Part shown: in pieces, positions 11,876 through 24,500 of the stretch
Layout: each line of letters starts with the position of its first letter
Numbering within the stretch: the stretch's first letter is position 1
NCBI RefSeq assembly: GCF_000182925.2
Contig: NC_026504.1
Location: forward strand, 1,426,001 to 1,490,000
Reading direction: 5' to 3'
Source of the DNA: Neurospora crassa OR74A
Taxonomy: Eukaryota > Ascomycota > Sordariomycetes > Sordariales > Sordariaceae
DNA: 64,000 bases
Program-made: the position numbers and the translations under genes
The notes under the pieces: generated by a model
Seen by the model: only the letters and a program-made list of their open reading frames with translations
The model's database searches: none
What the model was told of the DNA's origin: nothing

Positions 11876-13663
11876 TGTGAAAGGTGGTTTCGTGTGGCTG
11901 TTTTTGTGATTTTCGACGACTATGGTAATCTCATGACGGCCGGGAGACTTGGATGGAAAAGAAGAAAGGCCCAGTAATTGGGTCTCCTAACGCTGCTAAT
12001 TGGTGGTCGCAAATCGGAACCTGAAGTCGAAGTCGCAAGTGAACGCGAGGGAGGTCGAGGATGCAGAGTTCGCGATGCAGGTTGGACGAAGCTGCGTTCG
12101 AGGTTGATTCCGAGGGATGTCTTCCTCTTCTTGTTTGCGATCGGAAGTGCAAGCTGTTTGATGATACGTAGAACAAACTAGTAGTAGTAGTTCCTCGTAG
12201 CAATTCAAGGCGCAGTACTCGGCGACTTCGAATCAAGTCAGTCCAAATTTTGGGTTTCTCAAGGGATCGTGAAGAAGTCGAAGGACGTCATGCAGACGTG
12301 GACGCTATCGAGAATTGGTGGTTGCCCGTGAAAGTGGGTGGTGTGAATTTGGGTGGGTGGGCGCACCTTGCGATCGCCTGCAGTCAAAAACGCGACAAGC
12401 ACTTTGAGCAATGCCGCGCGAGCTAGAAACAGCCTAGCGCCAGAGGTGGGTCCTCGCACCCGCAAAGCTCGCTTATGTAATATAATGCCCTGGCTCAGTG
12501 CCAAGATTGCTTGTTCTGGCCATTTTGAGGAGCGCCCCTATCACAGTCAGAGACGCGCACACTTTTAGAGCCTCAACACCTTACTTCAATTACACTTCGT
12601 CGTCCTTGTTCGGGAGTTCATCTTTAATCAGTCTTTATGGGAAAAGTGATCTGAAGTTGAATATGTATTTGCAAAGCAACGGCAAAGAAAATCTGCCAAT
12701 ATGTTATCCAGAATTTGGGCTGTTGAGCCCGGGGTTCGCTCACCTATCGACAAGCACGTTTCCAGCCAGTAACACCGATGCTCGCCAGGCCAGGAACATA
12801 AAGTGACACCTTAACCTCCAAGTATTGTCGAAGAACATAGCGTCTGAAATCCTCACTTTAAGCGTTGTCGTGGCCAGTTCGTTCGCCGTTTTACACCTGT
12901 ATCCGGAGACGTGACCCCTCCAGCTCGGGGTTGTAATCGGGAACTGGTTCGGAACGGCCCGAGAATCCTGGTCACTGGTCTCATGGACCATTCTTCTTTT
13001 GACGTCGGAAAACTTCCGGGGTCTTCATGTCATGGCTCATGGAATGGTGACTGGATCACATCTTATCCTTCTTCTTTGTTGTTCATCTTGACAAAAGACG
13101 AAAGTGAGAGGTCATGCAGTCAGTGACTTGTACTAAACTGCAGGTCTCATCCATTGTTAGAACTTCCTATTTGTTTCTCAGAACATCCATCATCCACAAC
13201 AAGGGTTTCAGTTGCTCGCTTGTGACAAGCCTATTGTTTTTTGTCCCCTTTGTCCATGGTGGTTCCTGCACTTCACTCAAGTGTATAGACATGTCCTGAT
13301 CATGATATCCGCCACTGGTCATTTCCTTTAGGTTTCGTCTCGCCGTCAAGATTGCCCAAGAAGCACAACGATACTCCCTTTTCCTCCTACAGTTCTTTGT
13401 TGCCCATACGCCACAATAAGAAGACCTCTCACATTTGCTTGCTCACAGTTTTTTCATCTGATCGCATGCCCCAGCTAAACTAAACAATCACAACAAACAG
13501 GAAGAGAGTCATGAAGGACTGGAGTCATCCAGTCTCATTCCTTGGTATTGTTGACTAAAAACAACAACAGACACATAAGGTAGGTGGGTAGGTATAAACG
13601 CGCTTTTCCTCTCCCACTCACTAACACCCTTTCTCTTTCTCACTCTCTCTCAATCTCACCACA

Positions 13664-13704
<41 letters not shown>

Positions 13705-13777
13705 CCAAACAAATTCTAGGCACAACGATCGTATAGCCCCGAAAGCACGAAGGGGGGAAAGAAAAGAGAGAGACAAA
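11876..13777. other. Divergent intergenic region between Snf5/Sfh1 and small-protein genes
   Basis: About 1.9 kb with 5' flanks of both divergent genes. No coding frame is convincing. A CA microsatellite lies about 75 bp before the ATG at 13778. Confidence 0.5.
13667..13703 (+). repeat. CA dinucleotide microsatellite
   Basis: An almost perfect CA run upstream of the gene at 13778, probably in its promoter or 5' UTR. Confidence 0.9.
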
Positions 13778-14317
13778 ATGACAACCTCAGCAGACATCGT
13801 CCTACCCCCCGAAGGGACGCTCACATCTCACCAAATCGACGGCATCTGCATCATGCGCAAAACCCTCCTCGGTTCGCCCTCGTACGACGAAGTCTGGGGG
13901 ACTCTCAGCCTGACCTCGGACGCCATCAACCTCGACGTTCCTACTATGCTCTTATGGCAGGACGAAGGACAGAAGCAAAGGAATGTCTTGTTTTATTGTA
14001 TTGATGAAGGGGAGGAAGGTACGTTTTCTGTTTCTTTTGTCGTGTGATCCAGGCACCTCAGGGTGGGCGGGTTTGGTAGCTAAATGATGAATTGCTGACG
14101 AGGAGATATATGTGAGGAAAATATAGCCGTCGCCATGGAAATTTGTCAGATCTTGCTTGATGCCAAGAACAAAGAGACACTGCAGGATCTGGTGGATGCG
14201 ACGTGTTATATTCATGGGGAGGCCACGTCGTTCAGGGAGTTGGCCGAGAGCAAAGGTTTTGAGAGGATATTGACAATGCTGGAAAGAGTTGGCTGCCTTT
14301 CCTCTATCTCCACGTAG
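13778..14317 (+). CDS. Small hypothetical protein (143 aa, 2 exons)
   Basis: Not recognised. Exon 1 is 13778-14018 and exon 2 14127-14317. The 108-bp intron has donor GTACGT, a branch-like TGCTGAC near 14092 and acceptor ATATAG. Splicing keeps frame across GEE-AVAMEICQILLD and yields one protein, whereas unspliced each half ends early. The N-terminal half is mixed beta-like (HQIDGICIMRKTLLG, WGTLSLTSDAINLDVP, MLLWQD); the C-terminal half looks helical (ICQILLDAKNKETLQDLVDA, GFERILTMLERVG). No signal peptide, membrane segment, cysteine cluster or catalytic motif is visible. The ATG lies in ACAAAATGA with A at -3. The gene model is likely; the function is unknown. Confidence 0.65.
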
Positions 14318-15029
14318 CAATCCATATCGAAGGGTGGTTTTTAGGTTGGTTGGCTGGCTAGTAGAAGGGATCTATTTGGTGTGGACAGGCGAGTGGTCTA
14401 AGTATGGTTGATCAAGAATCTTCCAGTTGTCTTCTGTTCTGTATAGCTGGGTAGCGTTGAGAGGATGCTAAGCTGCTGGATGTTTTTGTCTGTGGTGTCC
14501 CTCATTCCAGATGTCTTGGTTGAAGAGAATGAGTCTTTCGCGGAGTGTCTTGCATAGGAATTTGGATTAGAAGTTCCCTGTCTTTCGAGAGCATAAGCCA
14601 TATCGCCACGGCTGTCGCTTCCAAGCTGAAGGAAGCCTGTTGTGAATTTTGCTGTTATCAACGAAAGCGGGTTTATGTAGACAACAAGATAATGAAAGGA
14701 CATGGAAACGAAAAAACACACCACATCTTTATCTACTTGGTATCACACGTAGTACACATGGTAACATCTACACTATAAACCATTATTAGCCTGAGACGAT
14801 GGACTCCATGGGATGGTCCGCGACTCAAATAAAGGATCATGGAAGTCAGAAGATGAGTAAATTGAGAAGCTGAACGAGAAATCGCCAAAAAAAAAAAAAA
14901 AAAAAAAAAAGAAAAAAAAGAAAAAAAAGAAAAAGGGTTGAAATGAAAGGAGGGGGGAAAGAATCTGGGGGTGAAAAAAGAAATAAAAAAGAAAGCGCGA
15001 AGAACCGGATCACTTGAATCGTTTTATCA
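14318..15029. other. Intergenic with poly-A-rich tract
   Basis: 3' flank of the small-protein gene, then the downstream side of the minus-strand tRNA-Glu. T runs on the minus strand near 14985-14993 could end Pol III transcription. No coding frame is supported. Confidence 0.5.
14887..14936 (+). repeat. Poly-A / GA8 tract
   Basis: 24 consecutive A (14887-14910) followed by three G-plus-A-run units. Length is likely variable. Confidence 0.85.
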
Positions 15030-15122
15030 CTCGGATACCGGGAGTCGAACCCGGGGCTGTTGAGAAAGCAGTCACTCCTGAAGAAGTGAGAGTCAACGAT
15101 GTTACCGCTACACCATACCCGA
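15030..15122 (-). tRNA. tRNA-Glu (anticodon CTC) with intron
   Basis: On the minus strand the acceptor TCGGGTA pairs with TATCCGA. The D region is TGGTGTAGCGGTAACA and the T arm is CCGGGTTCGACTCCCGG. The anticodon stem GTTGA (15097-15093) pairs with TCAAC (15063-15059). The loop reads CT-CTC-A with anticodon at 15090-15088, then a 22-nt intron (15086-15065) after position 37, and C38 at 15064. The discriminator base is G at 15030. The body closely matches fungal tRNA-Glu. Confidence 0.9.
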
Positions 15123-15446
15123 TCCGTATGGAAATCCACGCGTTGTTGAAGATAGTTCGAGGATTTAGGGTTTATGAAATGGTGTGGATTAGGTGTGGGA
15201 CTGCGCGGGCTCTTCAGGGTTTTTCTGACTCGCGTGGCTGTGGATCTCGATAACTTTTGTTTACTCTTGTGGGGTCCAAGGGTCCGACACTCAGGGGTTC
15301 CAAAACCGAGGGCTCAGAGCTTGTGAAAAGCAGATGTACGGTCGCAAAAACATCTCAGGGGATCGTCAGAGATTATATGCAAAAGGGAGCGTTGAGGGAT
15401 AAGTGGAACTCCACACACCAGGCTGTCTGTGCCTCAGCCAGTGCCC
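15123..15446. other. Intergenic between tRNA-Glu and ExoIII-family gene
   Basis: Nothing coding is recognised. It should hold the 5' flank of the tRNA and the 3' UTR of the minus-strand endonuclease gene. Confidence 0.5.
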
Positions 15447-16787
15447 TCATAGAGCGACCTTCACCCAAAACGGTACGTGATCACTCGGGCCGCGCTCCTG
15501 AGGCGTATCGAGTATTCCCGTATCAATCACACGCCCGTCATCCCACACCTCCTTGGACACAAACACCATATCGACCCTATCGCAACTGCTCCCCCACTCC
15601 CCGCGGTTGGGGTAATATGTGTATCTTTTCTCCATGCCATATTTTGCCCGGAACACATCCACGGCATCAAGACACTTTTTGTTTTTCTCGTCTTGGCTTC
15701 CAACGCAGCCTCCAGCTCGCTTATTGTCTTCCTCGCCGAAGAACTTGGTGTTGAAATCCACCCTGTTAAGGCAATGTTGTTCTGGGAAGGTTCGTAAGTT
15801 AGGGTGTCCGTCAGCAGGTCCTCTGGCTATGTTTACGTCGCCTGCAACGACCACAGAGAATCCGCGTGCTTCCAGGGAAAGGCACTCGTCTCGGAGCAGG
15901 GAATGGAAGACGAGCTTTCGGTCATGCCGAGTCGGGTAGTTAGGATGGACGGCGCCGGTCAGGGGGTTGCGGTACGGTTGCGTGGTGCCGTTGACGGCAT
16001 AGACATTGATGAGAGCGAGAGGTTTCGTGACTGGCTCATTCTCATCTTGCCCTTTCGGCGCCCCACTCATCTCAACAACGCTGACTCTTCCCTCGATATC
16101 CCAGTCAACCTCCCGCACAGTAGCAACCCATTTGCGAGCAAAGTCTGTCCGCATTATTGTTCCCACACCGTACAACTTTCCTCCAAAGGCTTTGGCATTA
16201 TGCTTGTCGCGTGGAAGCACTGCATTTAAAGTGTAGGTACGATGGTCGGATACACTGTCGGCGGCATTGAGCGGAGTATTGAGAGCAGAGAGTATTTTTG
16301 GCAGACGAGCCGGTCCATCTTGCGGCTTGATCTTGAGCTCCTGGAGGAAGAGGATTTCAGGCCAGTTATGGCGGGCAAGGAAGGCTCGCAGCGAGTGTGG
16401 CGAGCCTGATGGTGCTTGTCCTGGAGGTGTGCGCGGTCGACTGGCGTTTGGCGGTGCGTCAGTACTCGAGGTCCCGCTTTTCTGCGTCTTGGTGGATTCT
16501 GTGAAATAGGCTGTTATCTTTCGAGCGGAAGGAGTGGACGACAGAAAGGCATTGATGCCGTTGATGTTCCACGAAAACACTCGGAACGCATTTTTGCTTG
16601 GAGAAGAGCTTCTGGATTGGCCGGCCGATTGAAGGGTGGACGAGGCACGGGGGCTATCCAATGCTAGGCTTGGTGTTTGTGTCAGTCTTCTTCGTTTTAA
16701 TGGCGGTGGGCTGACCTCTTGGTGGCTGGTTGTTGTGAAGAGACGGGTTGGTGAGTCTTTCTTTGCCATATTAATGTGTCGAAACAT
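15447..16787 (-). CDS. ExoIII/AP-endonuclease family protein (446 aa, single exon)
   Basis: A member of the exonuclease III branch of the endonuclease/exonuclease/phosphatase fold, expected to act on abasic sites in nuclear DNA repair. Family motifs appear in order: FRVFSWNINGINAF (residues about 68-81), LFLQELKIKP (metal-binding Glu), YAVNG, VVVAGDVNIARGPAD (catalytic Asp and Asn), SCDRVDMVFVS and the terminal GPSDHVPFWV (Asp-His pair). All key residues seen are present. A basic stretch PPPLKRRRL near residue 30 may be a nuclear signal. A low-complexity insert rich in S, T and P separates the first two motifs. The second ATG (16769) has a better context (A at -3, G at +4) and may be the real start. 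It lacks the zinc-finger tail of typical Apn2, so exact orthology is open. Confidence 0.88.
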   Translation of the reverse strand: MFRHINMAKKDSPTRLFTTTSHQEVSPPPLKRRRLTQTPSLALDSPRASSTLQSAGQSRSSSPSKNAFRVFSWNINGINAFLSSTPSARKITAYFTESTKTQKSGTSSTDAPPNASRPRTPPGQAPSGSPHSLRAFLARHNWPEILFLQELKIKPQDGPARLPKILSALNTPLNAADSVSDHRTYTLNAVLPRDKHNAKAFGGKLYGVGTIMRTDFARKWVATVREVDWDIEGRVSVVEMSGAPKGQDENEPVTKPLALINVYAVNGTTQPYRNPLTGAVHPNYPTRHDRKLVFHSLLRDECLSLEARGFSVVVAGDVNIARGPADGHPNLRTFPEQHCLNRVDFNTKFFGEEDNKRAGGCVGSQDEKNKKCLDAVDVFRAKYGMEKRYTYYPNRGEWGSSCDRVDMVFVSKEVWDDGRVIDTGILDTPQERGPSDHVPFWVKVAL

Positions 16788-17283
16788 TGGTTATCGGAGA
16801 GTATGATTGGCCATTGGCATGTAGTTGTAGACGAAGGTGCAAACAAGGCAGACAACAAGGCAGTCCGATGTATACGAGAAGCAATGGGGCTTGGAAACTG
16901 CGAACAAAGCATTTGAAGAAAATGTGGAAATTACGGACGGTGCAGTGAGGTAAGAGCGCAAGTTAAGTCCCGCTGCATGAAGGTACCTAGGTAGAGGTTC
17001 GTACCGGGCACATCCGTACCTACCTGAGGCGGCCTATGAGTGAGTTCAGGAAAGGTGCTGGGAACAGGCAGGTACACCCAAAAGCGTAGGTACCTCTAGA
17101 ACCTAGGTGACGTCATCGGCTCTGGGGACCCAGTCACACTGCAAGTGGCTTTCCAAAGCCGGGGTGCGTATCCGGAATATAAGGAAAGTCCAACGGGCAA
17201 CGCGTTCAAGTCGGTAACCACCAGAGCACATTTTGACCCAAGTTCGGCTGATTGACGAGCCGTGGGTTGGGGCGTTCCAGCAA
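16788..17283. other. Intergenic, last unmutated DNA before AT-rich block
   Basis: 5' flank of the ExoIII-family gene. It has several copies of the palindromic TACCTAGGTA-type motif (near 16983, 17020, 17086-17105). No coding frame is supported. Confidence 0.5.
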
Positions 17284-17355
17284 TTCCCACCGCCAAACGC
17301 CAGACCCTATCTTGGCATTTCTTGGCATTGGGCATCTTAGACCCCCATCATCTGG
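17284..17355 (+). repeat. Left arm of inverted repeat bracketing the AT-rich block
   Basis: Bases 17284-17308 (TTCCCACCGCC...AGACCCT) are the exact reverse complement of 58470-58494. ACCCCCATCATCTGG at 17341-17355 is the exact reverse complement of 58422-58436. Both motifs come in the same order from the outside inward and with nearly the same spacing. The arm lies about 100 bp outside the onset of mutated DNA. Confidence 0.8.
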
Positions 17356-17459
17356 GTAAATGGGTTGGGTCAGAAATTGTAAAAAAGCGATATTTCCGAC
17401 TTTTGTTGGCCATTTCCTATCGCAAATCCATCCGCGCCGGACCCGAAACAATACTAAAT

Positions 17460-17723
17460 TAAAGCCCTCGAATAGCGCTATCCTATAATATATAAATTGT
17501 ACTTAAAAGGATATTATTCGTATAATAATCGCAAATAATAAACCTACCGCTAATATTATAGCTGCTATAAAGATTACCCTTTAATATATTTATAGACTTC
17601 GCAATATAGCTAACCTTATAAGTAAACTATTTATATAGGGTTATAGTAGCTAGAACGCTAGGAAGTTCCTAGAGTAGGCTATAAATATATATATTAATAT
17701 TACCTACTTTAATATAGCGTTAC
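17460..17723 (+). pseudogene. 5' portion of Tc1/mariner-like transposase region, cut by LTR-1
   Basis: RIP-degraded DNA directly left of LTR-1 that joins, across the GTTAC target duplication, to the transposase remnant starting at 26396. Read through the stops it gives a basic helix-turn-helix-like stretch, but no motif is secure. Assignment rests on continuity with the downstream half. Confidence 0.4.
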
Positions 17724-18067
17724 TGTTACCGGATATGTACGATTAGCTATAGAGTAGGGTACTGGGCTGGCATGGAGCTCAATTGAGCTATGCCCAGTCC
17801 GGTACCACGGCTAGGGCACAACTAGTGCTATGGTTGGAGTGTAGGCTAGTCGGCTGCCATTGGCAGACGGTTGCCGGGAAGTGGGGCGGTCTACCCTGTA
17901 AGCTAGGGTGGGCCCTGCTCGGACTAGGGATTTTTATATAAAAGAATCCTTGTCCGAGCCGGCCAACGGCCGCTTACTTTCCTTCTATATTTCGCTTTCT
18001 TATTTTAATATTATTGATTATATTAATAGATATTTAGAGTTTCTAAACATCCTAACGAATTGTAATA
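17724..18067 (+). repeat. LTR-1 5' LTR
   Basis: 344 bp, TGTTAC...GTAATA. The outer two thirds keep many CpA and TpG; the inner end is fully mutated. ATATAAAAGAATCC near 17936 could be a TATA box. Confidence 0.93.
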
Positions 18068-18542
18068 TTTGGTAATTATAATTAAAAGATCCAATTGATT
18101 AAACTATTCTTAATTAATCGATCCCTTCATTGGGAAGTTGCTTAATTGCTCCAACGCGCTTTGCGCTTTTAATCCGATTATTAAATCCTATAACTCTTTT
18201 CGGCAAGTATCAACCCTGCAATTAACCCCCCCCTTACCGGCTATTACCGCTTCAGTTACTTTAGTTACTTACCCCTTCTCCTTTATATTCTTATTTGATT
18301 ATGCTTCGGCCTTTTAGTAAGATCCTTATATATATTTAATACTACTATTAGTTAATTATACTACCTTGATCTAAGCTATTGTATAAATGGATTTTGGTAC
18401 GTATACGATCCCTTAACACAATAAGTTTCCTTCACTTTAACGATTTTACTCTAGTGATTTTATTTAGTAATTTCTCTTTACTCTATATTTATATAGCTCT
18501 ATAATTATAGTATTAATACTACGCTATAACCTTATAGCTATA

Positions 18543-21500
18543 GTGAACTTTATACTTAGCTTATTTAATAACGAGGATCCGCCCGGAGAATTGGTACTAC
18601 TTCTTTCCAATTTCTTTAAAATAATTTATTACAAAATATTTAAAAACCCAACGAGACGGATTAACCTTCAATTTAATTACGATTTTCGTACAATAAGCGT
18701 TAGATTAGTTAATAGTTCCGATAGTCCGGCCCTACTACTACTAGTTAATAGTTTTAATAAGATTAATTTATTTAGTATACTTCCCCTTACTATACCCCTT
18801 CCGATAATATTAGCCGATAGAGTTCCTCTAAGCCCCTAGAAGTTATTTAACCCTATTCTAACCTTATTACTTTAATTTAATATTGCTTTATTTATTTTAT
18901 TTAAGCCCTATACTTTATTTTCCGAAGTTCCAGCGCTTATTTATAAATTATATCGGACTAAAAGCGGTATTCCGCCCGGCTATAATTATTTACGTATGAA
19001 TATTCCCTCTAATTTGCTAGTTAGTAAGAATATTAATTAGTTTATATTTATTTAAATAAAATATTATAATTAAAATACGGGCTACGAATTTAATAATATT
19101 TAAGATGAGTTTAATATTAATGTAGCTAAGATTAACCTAATTGATATTTGTATTAATAATTTTGAGGTTAAGGTAGATAAGGATATTTTCCGCTTCGATA
19201 AAGATATTAATAATATTATTTTAGATATTAAGGATAATTTAAAGTACTTTTAAGGCGTTTATAATATAATTAAAGATATTGGTAGTAGTTTAAATAGGAC
19301 TAATTAAAAAACTAACTTATTTAATACTAACGTTAGCTAGTTGGATTTGGCTTTCCGGAAAGAATAAGTAGAGATTGATCGCCGGTTTGAAGGCGTAGCT
19401 AAATCCTTAAATATTAGCGAAATTTAGGCCGAAAAGATGTTTAAGGTAATTAAGGCTATTAAATAGTAATTCTTTTCTATTATTAACCTTTGTAAGAATA
19501 GTATTTATTCCCTTATTATTAGTTAAATTCTTAATAATACGGAAGCTTCTACTATTAATAAATTAGCGGAAATAACGATCTATATAAGCCCTAAGATTCT
19601 TACTATTGAGTTTTACTTTGCCGAGAAACTTATACCTAGCTACGGTTATCCCCTAATTAAATTTAATATTAAATTTAATAAGTACTATACTATAGTAGCT
19701 AATAATATTGGCAGCTCTAACCCCGCCCGATTTTATTGTATTAAATTAGTTAGTTTCTCTTTAAATATTAATAAAGTATTAATAATTTACCCTTTGTATA
19801 CCCCACTTACTTAGATAGGCCTATCCTCCAACATTAAGTAGGTAGCCGGCCTTAATTTACGATTATTCCTAAAGTACGCCGGCTTTATATTGGATCTTTA
19901 TTTGGTAGAGTTCTAAGGACGTTTAGAGGCTATTACCCAATTCTAAAAATAATTGGCAATTAAAGTTCGTATAGCTATTATTAAAGGAAAAGGTAAGTAA
20001 GTCCCTAAGATTTTATATTAGGGTAGAGGAAATAGTAAACCTTTTAAATTGAGAGTTAACGATAATTTATTATTAAATTCTAATTTTAATGAATTTGATT
20101 CTATTAATTCCGAATACGAATAGTATTATAAAAAATATTATAGGGCTAAAAAAGTTCGTTGCGAAAAACGCTGCAAATTTAATTACTAAGGTAGCAATCC
20201 TAATCCTAATAATTCTAATTCTAAGGACGGAAATACTTTCTCTCCCCGCCGCCCTCCTATTAGTAGTCCCTTTAGTAGCAGCGGTCCTCCTAATAGCGGT
20301 AGGGACCTGGTTGGAAATAATCTTAACGGCTGTAATTATACTAGTACGGTCGATACCGGCTACTCTTTCTATTTTTAGAAATTTAATTTCAAATTTAAAT
20401 GTAAGGATATTAGTTAATTCGTTCTATTTTATATTGACCCCGACGATATTAGCGTTATTACCGATAGTAAGACTTTAGTTTATACGGACGCTTTCCTCTT
20501 CTACGAATATTTATTATTTTTCTTTAAAAATAAAAATACTACTACTAATATTGAGAAGTAGATTATATAATATTTCTCTATTCTACTTGGTAGTATAGCT
20601 ATATTCTGGTAGAATAATGAAATTGATCCTCTAAAACGCCGATTCCTACGTTAAAATAGTCTTAAACCTATATTTAAAGTATTAATTGACCGTTTCTTAC
20701 TTAATTTAGCTATTATAATTAGGAAGTTCACTAAGGATTGGTTTAAGCTTAAGGATATTACCTGCGACGAGAATACATTATTATAATTCATTTAGTATAA
20801 GTTCTATTACGCCCGCGCTATAAATATTTTTTATTATATTAGCGAGAATTAGTATAGTATTATAATTTAAATTTAGATTAGTATAGACCTAAAAATTAAG
20901 TAGTACTTTAATTTACTTAATAAGAAAAGCACTTTTACCGAATACTTTACTAAGACCGAAGGCACTAAAGTAGTCCTTTTGGCGGCCGCTTATAAATATT
21001 ATTTATATATTTATTAAAAGATTACCGGTACCGTAGTAAAAATCGAGGCGGTTATCCCTATTAATTAATACGATAGGACCTACGATTATTATAGTTAAAA
21101 TAACTAATATAATAATTATAATTATAAGGATAACCAAAACCGCCGTAATAACTGCCGCAATAACTATAACGACTATTGTAACGATTAGCGTAATAGTTAT
21201 TATAACGACTAATGTAATAATTGCTGTAATGAGGGTTGTAGCGATTGTGCTTACTATATCGATTCGGGAAGCGATAAGGATAATAAAATTAATTTAAATA
21301 ATTAAACTACCTACGCTAGTAATATATTAATTGCTTCTAGAGGTTCGGATTTAAGTAATAGTAGAAGTATTTTCTATATTATTGAGGTATTTATATTTAT
21401 TTCCCGTAGTAAATTGAAATATATTAATTATTATAAGGTCTTTCCCTCGATAAAACTAAAGAGATAATATGTAAAATAATATTTAATATATTAATAACCT

Positions 21501-24500
21501 AAATTATTATTATTAATTGTACCCTCTTATCGAATATACATTTACTACCTTTAAATATTCCTATTTAGGAATATATTCTTTAATTACGTAGATTTTTACG
21601 AAGATGTAAAGCGAGGATATAAGAGGATGGCGCTACCGAGAATCTCTTTTATTAATAACTTACCGCTTTTTAAAGTATTAGTCTATAAAAATAAAAAGAT
21701 TTTGAAGGGCCTACTATTAAGTTATACCTATTTCTGTATTATAGTTCGAATATTACTTACGGGTATAAAGATAGAAGTTTACGTCAATCTGGGAGCCGTA
21801 AAGATAATAATTGGATGCGAATTTTTATTTACCTTTAATTATACTATTTCGATTAAGTACGCTACGAAAATCCGAGGAGTTGGCGGTAAGATAATTAAAT
21901 TCTTAAAATAAGTTACTTTTATACTATTTATAGAAGGTACTATTAATAGAAAATTAAATTTAGTTAAGGTTAAGATTGCCGAATAGGTATTAAATAAATT
22001 TTAATCTAATTTACTCCTAACTAACTCTTTCCTCTACCCCCAATAAATTAATATTGATTATAATACTGAATTAATTACCTTCCTAAATATAGGCCTATTA
22101 GTAATCCTATTTAAGGTTTAATAATACGGAATTAAATATATAAGGAAGGTAACGGTATTGAAAAGGATTATTTTGTAATTAGGGGAGGAGGTAATAGTAT
22201 TAATCTATTATAAGCCTTTACTTAAAAATTAAAATTTTATATTTAATTTTTAGAATAGAGGTACTATAAATATAGTAATTAATATTAAATCGCCTAAGTT
22301 GGTTCTCTTTAAGAATTCGATTTATAGAATATAGGTTATTTTTAAGAAGTAGTATATTAGTTATATTGAAGAATATAAAAATAGTAGGTATTTTACTAGC
22401 GATTAGGGAGAGATTAAGATAGTAGCTTTCTCTATCTAAGTATTTAACACCCTTAACGAAGACCCTATAGTTACTATTAACGAGGTTATTAAGTATATTA
22501 TAACTAATTATATTCCCTTAGTTAATTTCGAAATGAATTTTACCTCCGCCGTCGAGGTAATTGCTTAGGGATAGCGGCCGGACCTTATATTTATAGCCGC
22601 GGACTTTAATATCCTAAAACCGCCTATAGTATTAGAAAAGTACTTAATTTTAGGCATCTGTATAGATGGACCGGAAGTTATAATAGAAGAAGGCGTATAT
22701 ATTTATACTATTGATAAAAATTATATTTAAACCCTAGAGAAATTAGTGTAGGCCTACTCCTCCTTATAGATTGAAGGTGGGCTAGTAAATATATTAAAAG
22801 AAGAGTATATATATATTCTGTTGGTAGAAGGATAGTAGAATTAGAAGGTAGCTATAAAAATATACTTATTAAGTAAGAAGGAGTAAATTATTATTAATAA
22901 AATTTTTAATACACTTTATAAGTAGGGTAAAATATAGTAGATTATTCGTACGATACTATTTGTATACCCAATTTTTATAGTATAAAAAGAAATAAGAGAC
23001 GGAAAATAGAAAGGCCGACCTATTATTGATATAAGGGTAATTAATAGCCTAACTATACCGGATAATTACCCCCTTCCCTTATAAAACAAAGTAATTGCTT
23101 TTATATAGGGCAAACACTTTATTACTATTATTAATATAGTAGTTTTCTTCTACCAATTTGGGGTATAGCTATCCTACCGGAATTAATTAATACTTATTAC
23201 TTATAGAAGTTTAAAAGCCTTAACGGTAATATAAATAAGCTTCCGAAATATACCTATATACGTTTAGAAATTTATAAACTAATTTCTCCGGAATTATAAA
23301 GACTATTACTATACCTATATTAATAATATTATTATTATTTCTAATACTTAGGAAGACTATATAGCTTATTTGACCGGTATTTTTAACCTTTTTACCTTTA
23401 GGAATATCTCCCTCTCGCTAAAGAAGTCCTTCTTAGGATATCCGAACGTTAAACTCCTAAATTTCTAAGTAGATAGTTTGGGCCTTTAGAATACCTAGTA
23501 GTAGGTTGAGGCCTTTAAGAAACTTGTTTTTCCTAACTAATTAAAGGTATTCGAATAATACCTAGGGGCCTCTAATTTCCTTCAATACTTTATTCCCTAC
23601 TACGCCTAATTATTAGAATTATTTTAATAATAGAAGGTATAGCTCTTTATAGTAAAACGTATAAAAGGCGCTATAATTAACGGTAAGCTAGGGAAACGAG
23701 CTGTATATTACTCCTATATTAAGTTCGAATTAACGAGGGAGGAATTAGTATTTTTCGAAGCTATTTAATCCGAGATTTGTAGTAGGGTAATACTTTACTA
23801 TTTAGATCTAGATAGGCAGGCTTTCCTTTAAATTAATAGTTTAATTAAAAAAGGATTTAATATAATAATATTTTATTTGAAAGACGATTATATTTAGGAA
23901 CCTAATTCGTATATCCCTGTAAATTAGGTCCTACCGATTCTTTTTTTTAGTAAATACCTTACTAATATTAAAATAAAGTATAGCTTTTTAGAGCTAGAAA
24001 TTATTTACTTAGTATAGGCTATAAAGAGATTTTATATATAGATTTACTCTTATAATAGGATTATTATTATACTTATAGATTATTTTATAATAAAAGATAT
24101 TATTAAATAAAGATTTTTACGTACTTTTTCTACCGATAGGGATAACCGGCGTTTAATTAATATATTAATCTACCTTTCCTAATATAATATTAAAGTCTAT
24201 TACTTACTCGGAAAATTGAATTTTATATTCGATACTTTAAGTTAGTTAATATTTGTAAATAATATATAATTATAATTAGAAGGTATCCTAATCCTAAATA
24301 ATATTTAATTAATTATCAACTAAATTTACTTTACTATTACTAAAGCTATAATAGATATTAATTTAAAGAATTATTTTACTACTACTTACCGAGAGGATAA
24401 AAAGTATATTGCAATACTCGACGATTTTAAGGATTTTAAGTTAGATAATAAGGACGTTACTATTTTTCGTCGCCCGGGCTACCCGTTCTTTATAATCGAT

